NCBI GenBank assembly: GCA_028282905.1
Contig: JANQGW010000220.1
Location: forward strand, 16,013 to 80,012
Length of the DNA stretch: 64,000 nucleotides
Direction of reading: 5' to 3'
From: Sedimentisphaerales bacterium
Lineage (GTDB): Bacteria; Planctomycetota; Phycisphaerae; Sedimentisphaerales; Anaerohalosphaeraceae
Part shown: in pieces, positions 1-9,395 of the stretch
Layout of the letters: each line of letters opens with the position of its first letter
Position numbering within the stretch: position 1 is the stretch's first letter
Notes under the pieces: generated by a model
Told to the model about the DNA's origin: nothing
Database searches by the model: none
The model's input: only the letters and a program-made list of their open reading frames with translations
Translations under genes and position numbers: made by a program

Positions 1-279
1 ACTTTTCAGATGTACCTCGATCAGCGTCGCCGGCATCGGACCGGCGGGCACATCGCTCTTGCCGAGATAATAATCCTGACAAACCGGGTCGCTTAGCAGC
101 TCAACCGCCACCCGTTCAGCAAATTCCTGCTCAAAGTCCGCCTCAATCAGGAAAACCCGCTCAGAAATGACATCTTCAACCGACTCGATATTCAACTGCC
201 GGATATCCTCCAGCGTATCTTTACCGTGTACATCCAGAAAACCCTGCTTCGATGAGATTTCAAATCGCCACTGTTTCAC
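1..279 (-). CDS. purL: Phosphoribosylformylglycinamidine synthase, N-terminal PurS-like domain of PurL (partial, runs off window start)
   Basis: Reverse translation from GTG at 279: VKQWRFEISSKQGFLDVHGKDTLEDIRQLNIESVEDVFSERVFLIEADFEQEFAERVAVELLSDPVCQDYYLG...MPATLIEVHLK; resembles the PurS fold pattern. Confidence 0.7.
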   Translation of the reverse strand, partial: MKQWRFEISSKQGFLDVHGKDTLEDIRQLNIESVEDVISERVFLIEADFEQEFAERVAVELLSDPVCQDYYLGKSDVPAGPMPATLIEVHLKS

Positions 280-388
280 AATAAATCCTTTTATAGAAAT
301 CGTTTAAAATGGTAACGTAAGCCTTGCAATCAAAAGAAAATAAGCCGCAATAAGCACAAAATGACCACCCGGAAACCAAAGTAGTATT

Positions 389-415
389 GTCATTCCGAGC
401 GAAGTCGAGGAATCT
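389..415. repeat. Dispersed-type repeat GTCATTCCGAGCGAAGTCGAGGAATCT
   Basis: Sequence read directly; gives the spurious peptide '..RFLDFARNDN..' in ORF 260..505. Confidence 0.6.
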
Positions 416-619
416 ATCATAATAGCCTCGGGCAAAGCCCGAAACCGCATTTTTGTCTTTATTCCTCGCTTTTGATATATTGATCACTTCATGATCTTTA
501 TGCACTTCATGGTAAAATCACCGATCAGAGCATTTGCGGACATGTTACATAAAAATGGCAGGCTTCTCAATAAAGAATCAGCAGAAATGCAACATTCTGT
601 GCCAATCTGTGGTAAAAAA

Positions 620-1492
620 TCAGAACAGCTCTTTCTGCTCGATTTTATGCTGGATCATCTTGGCGCGTTTGTCGCCTGCCGCGGCGAGAAGTTTATCGAC
701 TTTTTTCTCGTCGCCGGCCTTCACGGCTTTGCGGAATTCTTTCAGTCGCTCGATCAGTGCATCAATCCCATCAACACACGTCTGTGGATTGGTCATCAGG
801 ATATCCGTCCAGACATTCGCCGGCCCGGAGGCAACGCGGGTGGTGTCCATAAAGCCCTTGCCGGAGAACTTCAAATCTGCGAAACTGGAAGCATTGACCA
901 ATGCCGCAGCGGCAATATGCGGCAGATGACTGACCCGCCCGAAAATCTTATCATGCCGCGTCGGGCTCATCACTTCTACAGAACAGCCTAGCTTCGTCCA
1001 GAACTTCTCCAGCAGCTCCACCGACGGCCTATGCGTGCCCCGCACCTTTGTAACGATACAATTGGCTCCGGTCAGCAAATCATCGCGGGCATACTCCAGC
1101 CCCCGCTTTTCAGAGCCGGCGATCGGGTGCGAGCCGACATAATGCACGCCCTTCGGCAAATGTTTGGCCGCCCACTGATGCGGCAGCGACTTCGTCGAAC
1201 CGACATCGGTCACAATGCAGCCGGGTTTAAGGTATTGGCCCATGTCTTCAAAATAGCTCTCAAATGTCTGGATCGGCGTCGCCAGAATCACCACATCCAT
1301 ATCCTCGACCGCCGCCGCCAGCGAATCGACAATCTCATCGGCCACACCATAGTCTTCCGCTTTCCGCCGCGTACTGTCACGATGACTGTAACCAACAATT
1401 TTTGTACTTGAAAGCTCCCTTTTTATTGACAGAGTCACACTGGCGCCCAAAAGCCCCATGCCGACCACGCTGATTTTCTTTAAGTTTTTCAT
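620..1492 (-). CDS. tyrA: Prephenate dehydrogenase
   Basis: GMGLLGASVTLSIKR nucleotide-binding motif, DVGSTK, VGSHPIAGSEKRG, SHLPHIAAAALVN motifs; start chosen at MKNLKK. Confidence 0.9.
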   Translation of the reverse strand: MKNLKKISVVGMGLLGASVTLSIKRELSSTKIVGYSHRDSTRRKAEDYGVADEIVDSLAAAVEDMDVVILATPIQTFESYFEDMGQYLKPGCIVTDVGSTKSLPHQWAAKHLPKGVHYVGSHPIAGSEKRGLEYARDDLLTGANCIVTKVRGTHRPSVELLEKFWTKLGCSVEVMSPTRHDKIFGRVSHLPHIAAAALVNASSFADLKFSGKGFMDTTRVASGPANVWTDILMTNPQTCVDGIDALIERLKEFRKAVKAGDEKKVDKLLAAAGDKRAKMIQHKIEQKELF

Positions 1493-1709
1493 AATTAAGC
1501 ACTTATCGAAATTTAATAACATTGCCACACCACTCCAAAAGTACCTTCTTGGACCGTCTGTGTCAATTTTTTTCTTTTATTTCAGCACGAAAAATGCTAT
1601 TATGTTGGCCGCTTTGAATATGGGCCGCCGGATGCGGCAACAAAATTGTGGATTCTAACTTCGCCGAAAGGCGGGTTGGATTTTTTTGTATAAGGGTATT
1701 AAACAGGAC

Positions 1710-2795
1710 ATGGCAGGACAAGAAACCAATAACGCGGTCAACCAGTACCTTCCGTTTGAGCAGGAAGTCGCTGACATTGACCGGCAGATTGAAACGCTTC
1801 GCGCCGAAGACGAAACCGGCTCGATCCAGGGCAAAAACGCCCTGCAGATTCGCCAGCTTCAGGTGCGTCAAACCGAACTGCTGAAAAACATCTATTCCAA
1901 CCTGACGCCGTGGGAGACGGTCCAGGTGTCGCGTCACCCGCAGCGACCGCTGTTGGGCGATTACCTGAATCGGATGTTCAAAGACGTCCGCGAACTTCAC
2001 GGCGACCGCTGTTTCGGCGACGACCCGGCGATTGTCACCGCGTTCGGACAGATCGGCCACCAGAAGGTGCTGATCGTCGGCCAGAACAAGGGCAAAGATG
2101 TTAAGGAAAAGGTCGCCTGCAATTTCGGCTGTCCCAATCCGGAAGGTTATCGTAAAGCCATCGCTAAAATGAGACTGGCGGAAAAATACGGCTTGCCGAT
2201 TGTCACGCTGATCGATACCCCGGGTGCATACCCGGGCATTGGCGCAGAAGAACGAGGCCAGTCTCAGGCGATTGCCTACAACCTGATGGAAATGTCGCGT
2301 CTGAAAGTCCCAATTGTCTGCGTGGTCATCGGTGAAGGCGGCTCCGGCGGCGCTCTCGGTATTGGAGTCGGCGACCGGCTGGCGATTCTGGAACACGCAT
2401 ACTTTTCAGTGATTTCGCCGGAAGGCTGTGCGGCCATTCTCTGGCACGACGGCACACAGGCCCCCATCGCCGCCGAAGCCCTGCGGCTGACGGGTAAGGA
2501 ACTGCTCAAGCTGAACCTGGTTGATTCGATCATCAAAGAACCGCTCGGCGGCGCGCATCGCAATATTCACGATACAATCTACAATGTTGAACAGTACATC
2601 ACCAAGTCGCTGAATCAACTGAAACGCACCAATCTCGACAAACTTGTTGACGCACGGTACCAGAAACTGCGAAACATCGGCGCCGATTGCGAAAAAGCCC
2701 ACAAACTCGTCGCCGAACGGAAAGATATCCCGGAACACTTGTCCGTCAAAGCACAACTCGAAAAAACACAAAAAGAAAAAATCCCCGTCAACTAA
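1710..2795 (+). CDS. accA: Acetyl-CoA carboxylase carboxyltransferase subunit alpha
   Basis: LPFEQEVADIDRQIETL, LHGDRCFGDDPAIV, IDTPGAYPGIGAEERGQSQAIA, GEGGSGGALGIGVGD motifs. Confidence 0.95.
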   Translation: MAGQETNNAVNQYLPFEQEVADIDRQIETLRAEDETGSIQGKNALQIRQLQVRQTELLKNIYSNLTPWETVQVSRHPQRPLLGDYLNRMFKDVRELHGDRCFGDDPAIVTAFGQIGHQKVLIVGQNKGKDVKEKVACNFGCPNPEGYRKAIAKMRLAEKYGLPIVTLIDTPGAYPGIGAEERGQSQAIAYNLMEMSRLKVPIVCVVIGEGGSGGALGIGVGDRLAILEHAYFSVISPEGCAAILWHDGTQAPIAAEALRLTGKELLKLNLVDSIIKEPLGGAHRNIHDTIYNVEQYITKSLNQLKRTNLDKLVDARYQKLRNIGADCEKAHKLVAERKDIPEHLSVKAQLEKTQKEKIPVN

Positions 2796-2817
2796 ACCAG
2801 GACATTATGATAAAACA

Positions 2818-2857
2818 GAAAAAGCCGCCGTGAGCAACTCACGCCGGCTTTTTTAAT
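2818..2857. terminator. Hairpin with A/T tracts on both sides, probable bidirectional terminator
   Basis: AAAAAGCCGCCGTGAG-CAA-CTCACGCCGGCTTTTTT between convergent accA and rpiB. Confidence 0.85.
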
Positions 2858-2876
2858 GTTTTGATATAACAATTAA

Positions 2877-3347
2877 CTACTGAGCCGTGGTGATTTCTCG
2901 TGGGTCTGCGCCTTCTTCGATGGCCTGGATCTTGCGGACGCGGCGTTGGTGGCGGCCGGCGATGAAGTCGGTCGTCAGCCAGGTTTCGACGATTTTACGC
3001 ATCATGGTCGAGCCGATCAGGTCGCCGGACAGGCATAGTACATTCGCATCATTGTGCTCACGCGAGAGCTTGGCGGCCAGTTCGTCAAAACACAGAGCCG
3101 CACGAATGCCTTTAAACTTATTGGCGGCAATGCTCATGCCGATACCGGTCCCACAGACCAGAATCGCCCTATCTGCCTTTTGGTCGGTGATCGCGGTGCA
3201 GGCCAGATAGGCCGTATCCGGATAATCCACCGGCTGATCGCTGGGGCTGGCAAAGTCCACACACTCCAAGCCCAACTGCGAAATGATCGCCTTAATCTGT
3301 TCAACTGCGCTGTGTCCTCGGTGATCGTTAGCCACTGCTATTTTCAT
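2877..3347 (-). CDS. rpiB: Ribose-5-phosphate isomerase B
   Basis: MKIAVANDHRGHSAVEQIK, VDYPDTAYLACTAI, AILVCGTGIGMSIAANKFKGIRAAL motifs. Confidence 0.92.
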   Translation of the reverse strand: MKIAVANDHRGHSAVEQIKAIISQLGLECVDFASPSDQPVDYPDTAYLACTAITDQKADRAILVCGTGIGMSIAANKFKGIRAALCFDELAAKLSREHNDANVLCLSGDLIGSTMMRKIVETWLTTDFIAGRHQRRVRKIQAIEEGADPREITTAQ

Positions 3348-4465
3348 AAAATCTCGCTCGCTCTTTGGCGTATCGCCTTATCAATTTGCTTAAAACACCG
3401 CTGATAGGTTTTCAGTCCCTGTCCAATCGGATCAGCAATGTCACCATGTCCATCCAACAAGAAGCATTTCGCTTCCGCCTGCGGATAATATCCTAAGATG
3501 GCCTGTTGATGGCCGCGGCCCATCACGAAAATAAAATCGGCCTCAGCTATATCCTGAGCTGTCAAGGGAGCGCTTCGATGCGCCTCAATCTCAATGCCCT
3601 GTTTTCGACAAACCTGAACGGATTCGGCACTGGCCGGGCACCCCGGCATCGCGGCCACTCCCGCAGACGCTATCTTATACCCGAAATGGTCCAGTTCGTC
3701 AACTGAACAGTCCAAAATGTTAGCAAAATGTTGCTTTGCGGCGCCTTCGGCCATCGGACTGCGGCAGGTATTGCCCGTACACACAAAAAGGATTTTTATC
3801 GTCGCCAAACTATGAATACGTTCGGCCTCGATGGCCCCTTCGCGAAGGATTTGGACGTCTTTTTTGCCGATTTTTACAACGGTACTGCTGTTTTTGTAAT
3901 CACAGCCGGAATCGGGCGCATCAACGATGGCATCAACCTGACCATCAAAATAGACCTTGACCTGCCCGGGTTCAGTCGCCGGGGCCTGGCCGGCTGGATT
4001 AGCACTGGGAGCGACCACCGGGCAGTCAGCCGCCGACAAAATCGCACAGGCAGCCGGATTATCCGGATAACGGACGCCAATGGTGTTATCCCGGTACAGC
4101 AAATCGGCGACATCCTCGCCTAATTCCTTTGTTTGATGAGCAATAAAATCATTATCAAACTCAAAAACCACTGTTAACGGGCCGGGCAATGCGTGGCGGA
4201 CCAGTTTTTCGGCCCGAGCCGACATCGTGGGCACAAAAGCCTCTAACTGCGCTAGATTACCGACATGCAGCGTATAGCGTTTATCCGGGGCACGGCCTTT
4301 GAGATGATTGAGCCGATCGATCGCCTGCGGTTCGGCTAGGCAGCCGACACCGTACACTGTCTCCGTCGGAAAAGCCACCAGTTTGCCGTCAACCAGCATT
4401 TGCGCGGCTTTTTGGATACTCTGTGTGTCGTTTTGGTCTGTGATCGTAATGATTTCTGTTTTCAT
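3344..4465 (-). CDS. Fusion: Sua5/YrdC/TsaC L-threonylcarbamoyladenylate synthase + low-molecular-weight protein phosphatase (YwlE-like)
   Basis: N-term KLVAFPTETVYGVGCLA...KGRAPDKRY; C-term IKILFVCTGNTCRSPMAEG (P-loop CX5R). Overlaps rpiB start by ATGA. Confidence 0.9.
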   Translation of the reverse strand: MKTEIITITDQNDTQSIQKAAQMLVDGKLVAFPTETVYGVGCLAEPQAIDRLNHLKGRAPDKRYTLHVGNLAQLEAFVPTMSARAEKLVRHALPGPLTVVFEFDNDFIAHQTKELGEDVADLLYRDNTIGVRYPDNPAACAILSAADCPVVAPSANPAGQAPATEPGQVKVYFDGQVDAIVDAPDSGCDYKNSSTVVKIGKKDVQILREGAIEAERIHSLATIKILFVCTGNTCRSPMAEGAAKQHFANILDCSVDELDHFGYKIASAGVAAMPGCPASAESVQVCRKQGIEIEAHRSAPLTAQDIAEADFIFVMGRGHQQAILGYYPQAEAKCFLLDGHGDIADPIGQGLKTYQRCFKQIDKAIRQRASEIL

Positions 4466-4568
4466 GGCGGCTAACTATTACCATATTTACTTTGTTAATG
4501 CCATAAAAAAGCCAAAAATCAAACTTTCTCGTCACTGACGTCCAAGACCTTACATTGCCAACGCCCTC

Positions 4569-5642
4569 TTATTTCGCAACAACCGCTTTATATTCAGCAA
4601 TTCTGCGCTTCATCAGGTCATAATAGTACCAACCGTGACCACCGTGCATAGGCTCTATATCAGCACTGTATTCAGCCTTCCATATATCGACAAATTTGGG
4701 TGTTTCGGGTGTCACGTCATCTAAATTCTGGGCCGCCCATTCGTTCCAGGAGTGGATGAACAAAAACGTCGGGGCCGCCTTCATGGCCGCATCCATATAT
4801 TTGTTAAAATATGCCCCGTTTTGCCGACCAATAGCTCCCTGGGCGGCTGTCATGCCATCACCGGTCATGACGCTGCGCTGCGTCGCCACGGGCGCACACA
4901 TTTGCTCCGGCCGGCCCTGATACATAAACGGCCCCGGCGGGGTTTCGGACGCCACTTTGAAAACCCAGATCGATGCATCATTTCTCAGGCCCCACATGCA
5001 ACGAACCGTGTAATTGGCCCAAATTCCAATTGTCGGAATAGCCGGATACGGCTTGCTTTCAGCGGTTTCATTGGCGCAGACCAATTTTTTGCCGAGATAC
5101 TCAAGAAAAATCTCCGATGGATAAACGTCAAAAATCATCTCCTCAACATGCCGCAGTGTTGACTCATCTTTCACCCATAACACAATTTTGGGGGTTGGCA
5201 AACCTGATTTCTGACGCTGCGCATAGTGTTTGCAGATTGCTTTGGCGCCATTGACAATTTTTGTCTGGGTTCCGTTAGTCAAATCCAGAACAATGCCATC
5301 AATGCCGGCTTCGGATAAAAGTTTCGCGTGCCAATCGAGTAATTTGCTATTGGGTGTCTCAGGCGTCCCAAAATACATCTTATAGTTATTTTTGACGGTG
5401 CCGTCACCGTTTGTTGCAGCATAGAGCGGTTTTGCCCACCAGTTCCATGCCGGATATCCGCTGTAATCAGGCATGATCCACACATCATTTGTTTTTGGAT
5501 TGATGCTCTGAGTCTCATTGGCCCAGCAGGAATAGAAAATCAGAACACTGTGCTGCGGGGTTTGAGCAAAAACCGGTGCGATGGTACAACAACCAATAAC
5601 TATAAGATTTCTTATCAGTGATGTTTGTTTCATACGATTCAA
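4569..5642 (-). CDS. Secreted glycoside-hydrolase-like protein (GH71/GH99-like TIM barrel suspected)
   Basis: Signal peptide; HAKLLSEAGIDGIVLDLTNG, FLFIHSWNEWAAQNLDD motifs. Confidence 0.55.
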   Translation of the reverse strand: MNRMKQTSLIRNLIVIGCCTIAPVFAQTPQHSVLIFYSCWANETQSINPKTNDVWIMPDYSGYPAWNWWAKPLYAATNGDGTVKNNYKMYFGTPETPNSKLLDWHAKLLSEAGIDGIVLDLTNGTQTKIVNGAKAICKHYAQRQKSGLPTPKIVLWVKDESTLRHVEEMIFDVYPSEIFLEYLGKKLVCANETAESKPYPAIPTIGIWANYTVRCMWGLRNDASIWVFKVASETPPGPFMYQGRPEQMCAPVATQRSVMTGDGMTAAQGAIGRQNGAYFNKYMDAAMKAAPTFLFIHSWNEWAAQNLDDVTPETPKFVDIWKAEYSADIEPMHGGHGWYYYDLMKRRIAEYKAVVAK

Positions 5643-5669
5643 TGGAATATTTCATTCACTCAGATTTGA

Positions 5670-6194
5670 TTATATCAGCAAACCCAGTCTGCGGGAAAAA
5701 ATATCACAGGTATTTTGGTCATAGAGGCAGAAAATCACTTTTTTCAGGCTGATAGTCCCTTTGAGATATCGGATAGTTTCGGTGAGCATGATACGGGCAC
5801 AATTTTCTTTGGGATAGCCGAAAATACCGGTACTAATAGCACAAAATGCCAAGGATGACAGATTGTATTCGTCAGCCAGTTTCAGGGTGTTTAAGGTTGC
5901 CTGCTGCAATTTATGTTCCTCGTCGCCTTCACCCATGCGCGGCCCGACGGCATGGATGACATAATGGGCCTTCAGATCACCACCCGTAGTGATAACAGCC
6001 TGTCCGACACCAATCGGGGCCCTGGTATTACATTCGGCCTGGATGGCCGGGCCGCCCTTCTGGCGAATTGCCCCGGCGACACCGCCTCCCAGAATAAGTT
6101 GGCCATTGGCGGCGTTGACAATCGCATCGACAGCCAAATCCGTAATATCGCCAACCATCAATTCAAGCTGTGTTTGGTTAATCGTTATTTCCAA
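5670..6194 (-). CDS. Macro-domain protein (O-acetyl-ADP-ribose deacetylase-like)
   Basis: DAIVNAANGQLILGGGVAGAIRQKGG, VIHAVGPRMGEGDEE, FCAISTGIFGYPKE. Confidence 0.9.
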   Translation of the reverse strand: MEITINQTQLELMVGDITDLAVDAIVNAANGQLILGGGVAGAIRQKGGPAIQAECNTRAPIGVGQAVITTGGDLKAHYVIHAVGPRMGEGDEEHKLQQATLNTLKLADEYNLSSLAFCAISTGIFGYPKENCARIMLTETIRYLKGTISLKKVIFCLYDQNTCDIFSRRLGLLI

Positions 6195-6216
6195 TATCCT
6201 GGAGTACTTTCTATTA

Positions 6217-8742
6217 TCAAATAAACATCGGATTTATTTTTTCGGGATCAATTCGCATTTGCTGCATGGCATCTTTCAAAACGTCCGCATTAATCTTTCC
6301 TTCAAGAACCAGTGCATACAAAGCTGACAATACTATAAATTTTGCGTCAACTTCGAAATAGTCTCGCAAATCGGCCCGTGTATCACTGCGGCCAAAGCCG
6401 TCGGTTCCCAGAGCGACTAATCGACCCGGCAGCCACTTGGCAATCGAACACGGCAAGGCTTTCATGTAATCGGAAGCCGCGACAAAGGGGCCGCTTTGAT
6501 CTTTGAAGCACTGCTGGATATAGGTCTCTTTCGGCGTTTCAGTTGGATGCAGAAAATTCCATCGATCCGTTGCGATGCCGTCAGAGTACAGTTCCTTATA
6601 GCTCGTCACACTCCAGACATCGGCGGCAACATTAAACTCCTGCTCCAGTGTTTTGGCGGCTTTGATTACTTCAGTCAAGATCGCCCCGCTGCCCAGGAGC
6701 TGAACTTTCGGACAGTCACTTTGCTGATTGGCGGCTTGGTATCGGTACATGCCCTTGAGAATGCCTTCGCGGGATCCCTCGGGGATGACCGGCATCTGAT
6801 AGGTTTCATTCATCATAGTGATATAGTAGAAGATATCCTCCTGCTTTTGATACATCCGCTCAAAACCGTCGCGAATGATGATCGCCAGTTCAAATGCAAA
6901 CGCCGGGTCATAGGCTTTCAGCGACGGAACCGAAAGAAATGTGTGGTGGCTGTGACCATCGGCGTGCTGAAGACCTTCACCAGCCAGCGTGGTTTTGCCC
7001 GCGATGCCGCCAAGCAGAAAACCTCGAGCCATCATGTCACCGGCAGCCCAGATCAAGTCAATCATTCTCTGGCAGCCGAACATCGAATAGAACAGATAGA
7101 AAGGAATGGTATTGACCCCGTAGCTTGCATAAGCCGTTCCGGCGGCGACGAATGACGACATGGAACCGGCCTCGGTAATACCTTCTTCAAGCACAACACC
7201 GTCTTTTTTCTCGTTATAAAACAGGAGAAATTCCTTATCAACCGGCACATAGTTCTGCCCAACCGACGAATAAATCCCAGACTTTCCGAAAATCGGCTCC
7301 ATCCCGAACGTCCGGCCTTCATCGGGGACAATCGGAACGATTTGCTCGCCGACATTCGGGTCTTTCAACAATTTCGACAGCAACCTGACCGATGCCATCG
7401 TCGTGCTGACCTGATGATCGCCGGACCCCTGATAAAATTCCTCAAATAAGGCATCATCCGGCATTTGAAAAGGCGGAGTCATCACGGTTCGACTGGGTAC
7501 GAAGCCGCCCAGCTTTTCCCGGCAGGATTTCAGATAGGCCAGTTCTTCGCTGTCTTCCATCGGTTTGTAGAATGGTGCTTCCTGCACTTCGTAGTCCGGA
7601 ATCGGAATCCCAAACCGGCTCCGGAATTTGAGCAATTGCTCTTCGTTGAGCTTTTTCTGCTGATGCGTGATATTACGGGCCTCACCGGCTTCGCCCATGC
7701 CGTATCCCTTGACGGTATGCGCTAAAATCACCGTAGGATTGCCGGTGTGCTCGACAGCGGCTTTGTAAGCAGTATAGACCTTCAGCGAATCGTGACCGCC
7801 GCGTTTAAGGTTTTCGAGTTGTTCATCAGAATAGTTTTTGACCATTTCCAGCAATTGCGGATCGGCGCCAAAAAAGTCCTGACGAATATAGTCGCCGCTG
7901 GAAACGGCATATTTTTGAAACTGACCGTCCACAACTTCTTCCATGCGTTTAACTAATAAGCCATCTTCATCCTTTTCCAGAAGAGGATCCCACTCTGATC
8001 CCCAGAGAACCTTGATGACGTTCCAACCTGCAGCAGTAAACGAGCCTTCCAGTTCCTGAACCATCTTGCCGTTGCCGCGAACGGGACCATCCAGACGCTG
8101 CAAATTACAATTGATCACCCATATAAGATTATCCAGCTTTTCACGACCCGCCAGGTTGATTGCCCCCAGGCTTTCCGGTTCATCCATTTCGCCGTCGCCC
8201 AGAAACGTCCATATCTTTTGGTCAGACGGCAGCTTGAGTCCCCGATGCTCCATATACCGCGTAAAACGTGCCTGATAAATCGACATAATCGGCGCCAACC
8301 CCATAGAGACGGTGGGAAACTGCCAGAATTCGGGCATCAGCCGCGGATGCGGATAGGACGGCAGGCCGCCTTCCGGATCAAGTTCACGCCGAAAATGGCT
8401 GAGGTCGAAACCGCTGAGTCGCCCCTCCAAAAACGCCCGGGCATAGATACCCGGCGCAGCGTGACCCTGAAAATAAATGATATCGCCCTCCTGCTGGTCA
8501 TTTCGTCCGCGGAAAAAATGATTGAATCCCACATCGTACAGTGTAGCCGCGGAAGCATAACTGGCAATGTGGCCGCCGATACCGCTCTCTTCTTTATTGG
8601 ACCGCACCACCATCGCCATTGCGTTCCAGCGAATAATATTTCGGATGCGTCGTTCGATTTCCTGTCGCCCCGGATACGGTGTTTGCCGGTCAGCAGGTAT
8701 GGTGTTAATATAGGGTGTTGTGGCAGGATTTCGTTGAGTCAT
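6217..8742 (-). CDS. aceE: Pyruvate dehydrogenase E1 component, homodimeric type
   Basis: 841 aa; HAAPGIYARAFLEGRLS, FLGDGEMDEPESLGAI, GHSHHTFLSVPSLKAYDPAFAFELA. Confidence 0.93.
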   Translation of the reverse strand: MTQRNPATTPYINTIPADRQTPYPGRQEIERRIRNIIRWNAMAMVVRSNKEESGIGGHIASYASAATLYDVGFNHFFRGRNDQQEGDIIYFQGHAAPGIYARAFLEGRLSGFDLSHFRRELDPEGGLPSYPHPRLMPEFWQFPTVSMGLAPIMSIYQARFTRYMEHRGLKLPSDQKIWTFLGDGEMDEPESLGAINLAGREKLDNLIWVINCNLQRLDGPVRGNGKMVQELEGSFTAAGWNVIKVLWGSEWDPLLEKDEDGLLVKRMEEVVDGQFQKYAVSSGDYIRQDFFGADPQLLEMVKNYSDEQLENLKRGGHDSLKVYTAYKAAVEHTGNPTVILAHTVKGYGMGEAGEARNITHQQKKLNEEQLLKFRSRFGIPIPDYEVQEAPFYKPMEDSEELAYLKSCREKLGGFVPSRTVMTPPFQMPDDALFEEFYQGSGDHQVSTTMASVRLLSKLLKDPNVGEQIVPIVPDEGRTFGMEPIFGKSGIYSSVGQNYVPVDKEFLLFYNEKKDGVVLEEGITEAGSMSSFVAAGTAYASYGVNTIPFYLFYSMFGCQRMIDLIWAAGDMMARGFLLGGIAGKTTLAGEGLQHADGHSHHTFLSVPSLKAYDPAFAFELAIIIRDGFERMYQKQEDIFYYITMMNETYQMPVIPEGSREGILKGMYRYQAANQQSDCPKVQLLGSGAILTEVIKAAKTLEQEFNVAADVWSVTSYKELYSDGIATDRWNFLHPTETPKETYIQQCFKDQSGPFVAASDYMKALPCSIAKWLPGRLVALGTDGFGRSDTRADLRDYFEVDAKFIVLSALYALVLEGKINADVLKDAMQQMRIDPEKINPMFI

Positions 8743-8815
8743 CGTTTATCCCCTCTAAATTGATCATTACAGAATATACGCACAGAACAATGTGAGATAT
8801 TCACTGAAAATCTAT

Positions 8816-9001
8816 TTATAATTTCACAGGCTTGCAGAGATTATTGGCACTGGCAGCCGCCCGGCCGCAATTTTTGCAGAAATACTGAGGTGCCTTAATA
8901 AGTTCTTTAAAGTCCTCCGGGTGACTATCCTGAAAGCGTAAATTATTCAGGTAACACAGGTGCTTATCGTGGCCCGGATGCGGCATATTTGAATCGGTCA
9001 T
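8816..9001 (-). CDS. Small Cys-containing conserved-type protein
   Basis: MTDSNMPHPGHDKHLCYLNNLRFQDSHPEDFKELIKAPQYFCKNCGRAAASANNLCKPVKL; CxxC plus two further Cys. Confidence 0.6.
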   Translation of the reverse strand: MTDSNMPHPGHDKHLCYLNNLRFQDSHPEDFKELIKAPQYFCKNCGRAAASANNLCKPVKL

Positions 9002-9395
9002 AGCAATCTCCTTTTCGATATACAATCTCAGTTTAACAATTCCTGCAACTGACGCCACCTAAATTTGAAAGCTGCAGGGTGTTTTCAGTTCCGAAAATAC
9101 AGTTCCCCGTTACAAACGGGTATAACATTATACTCTTATAGATGTTTATATGTTCGGTGCAATAATCGCAATGTTCCGAGCGTCTGTAGAACCAGTAATT
9201 TCATAAACTTAGCTTCATAATAGCTTTAAATGCAGATATTATTTTGCTTGAACAAGAAAAACAGGAACAGTAGAATGACGGTCACAGCAACATGTTCTGG
9301 TTGTTTTTTGTCGCAATTAATAAAACGGGGAATTGAAAGCAACTTTACACCTTACGGGGAAATTTAAAACGCAATGTTTTTTTGAAAGGCACGAG

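Noticed and set aside
260-505. 81-aa minus-strand ORF
   Set aside because: Read-through of a dispersed repeat (RFLDFARNDN peptide) and the 5' end of purL; no coding character.
1563-2396. 277-aa minus-strand ORF opposite accA
   Set aside because: Antisense shadow ORF of a high-confidence gene; the same applies to most other opposite-strand entries in the track.
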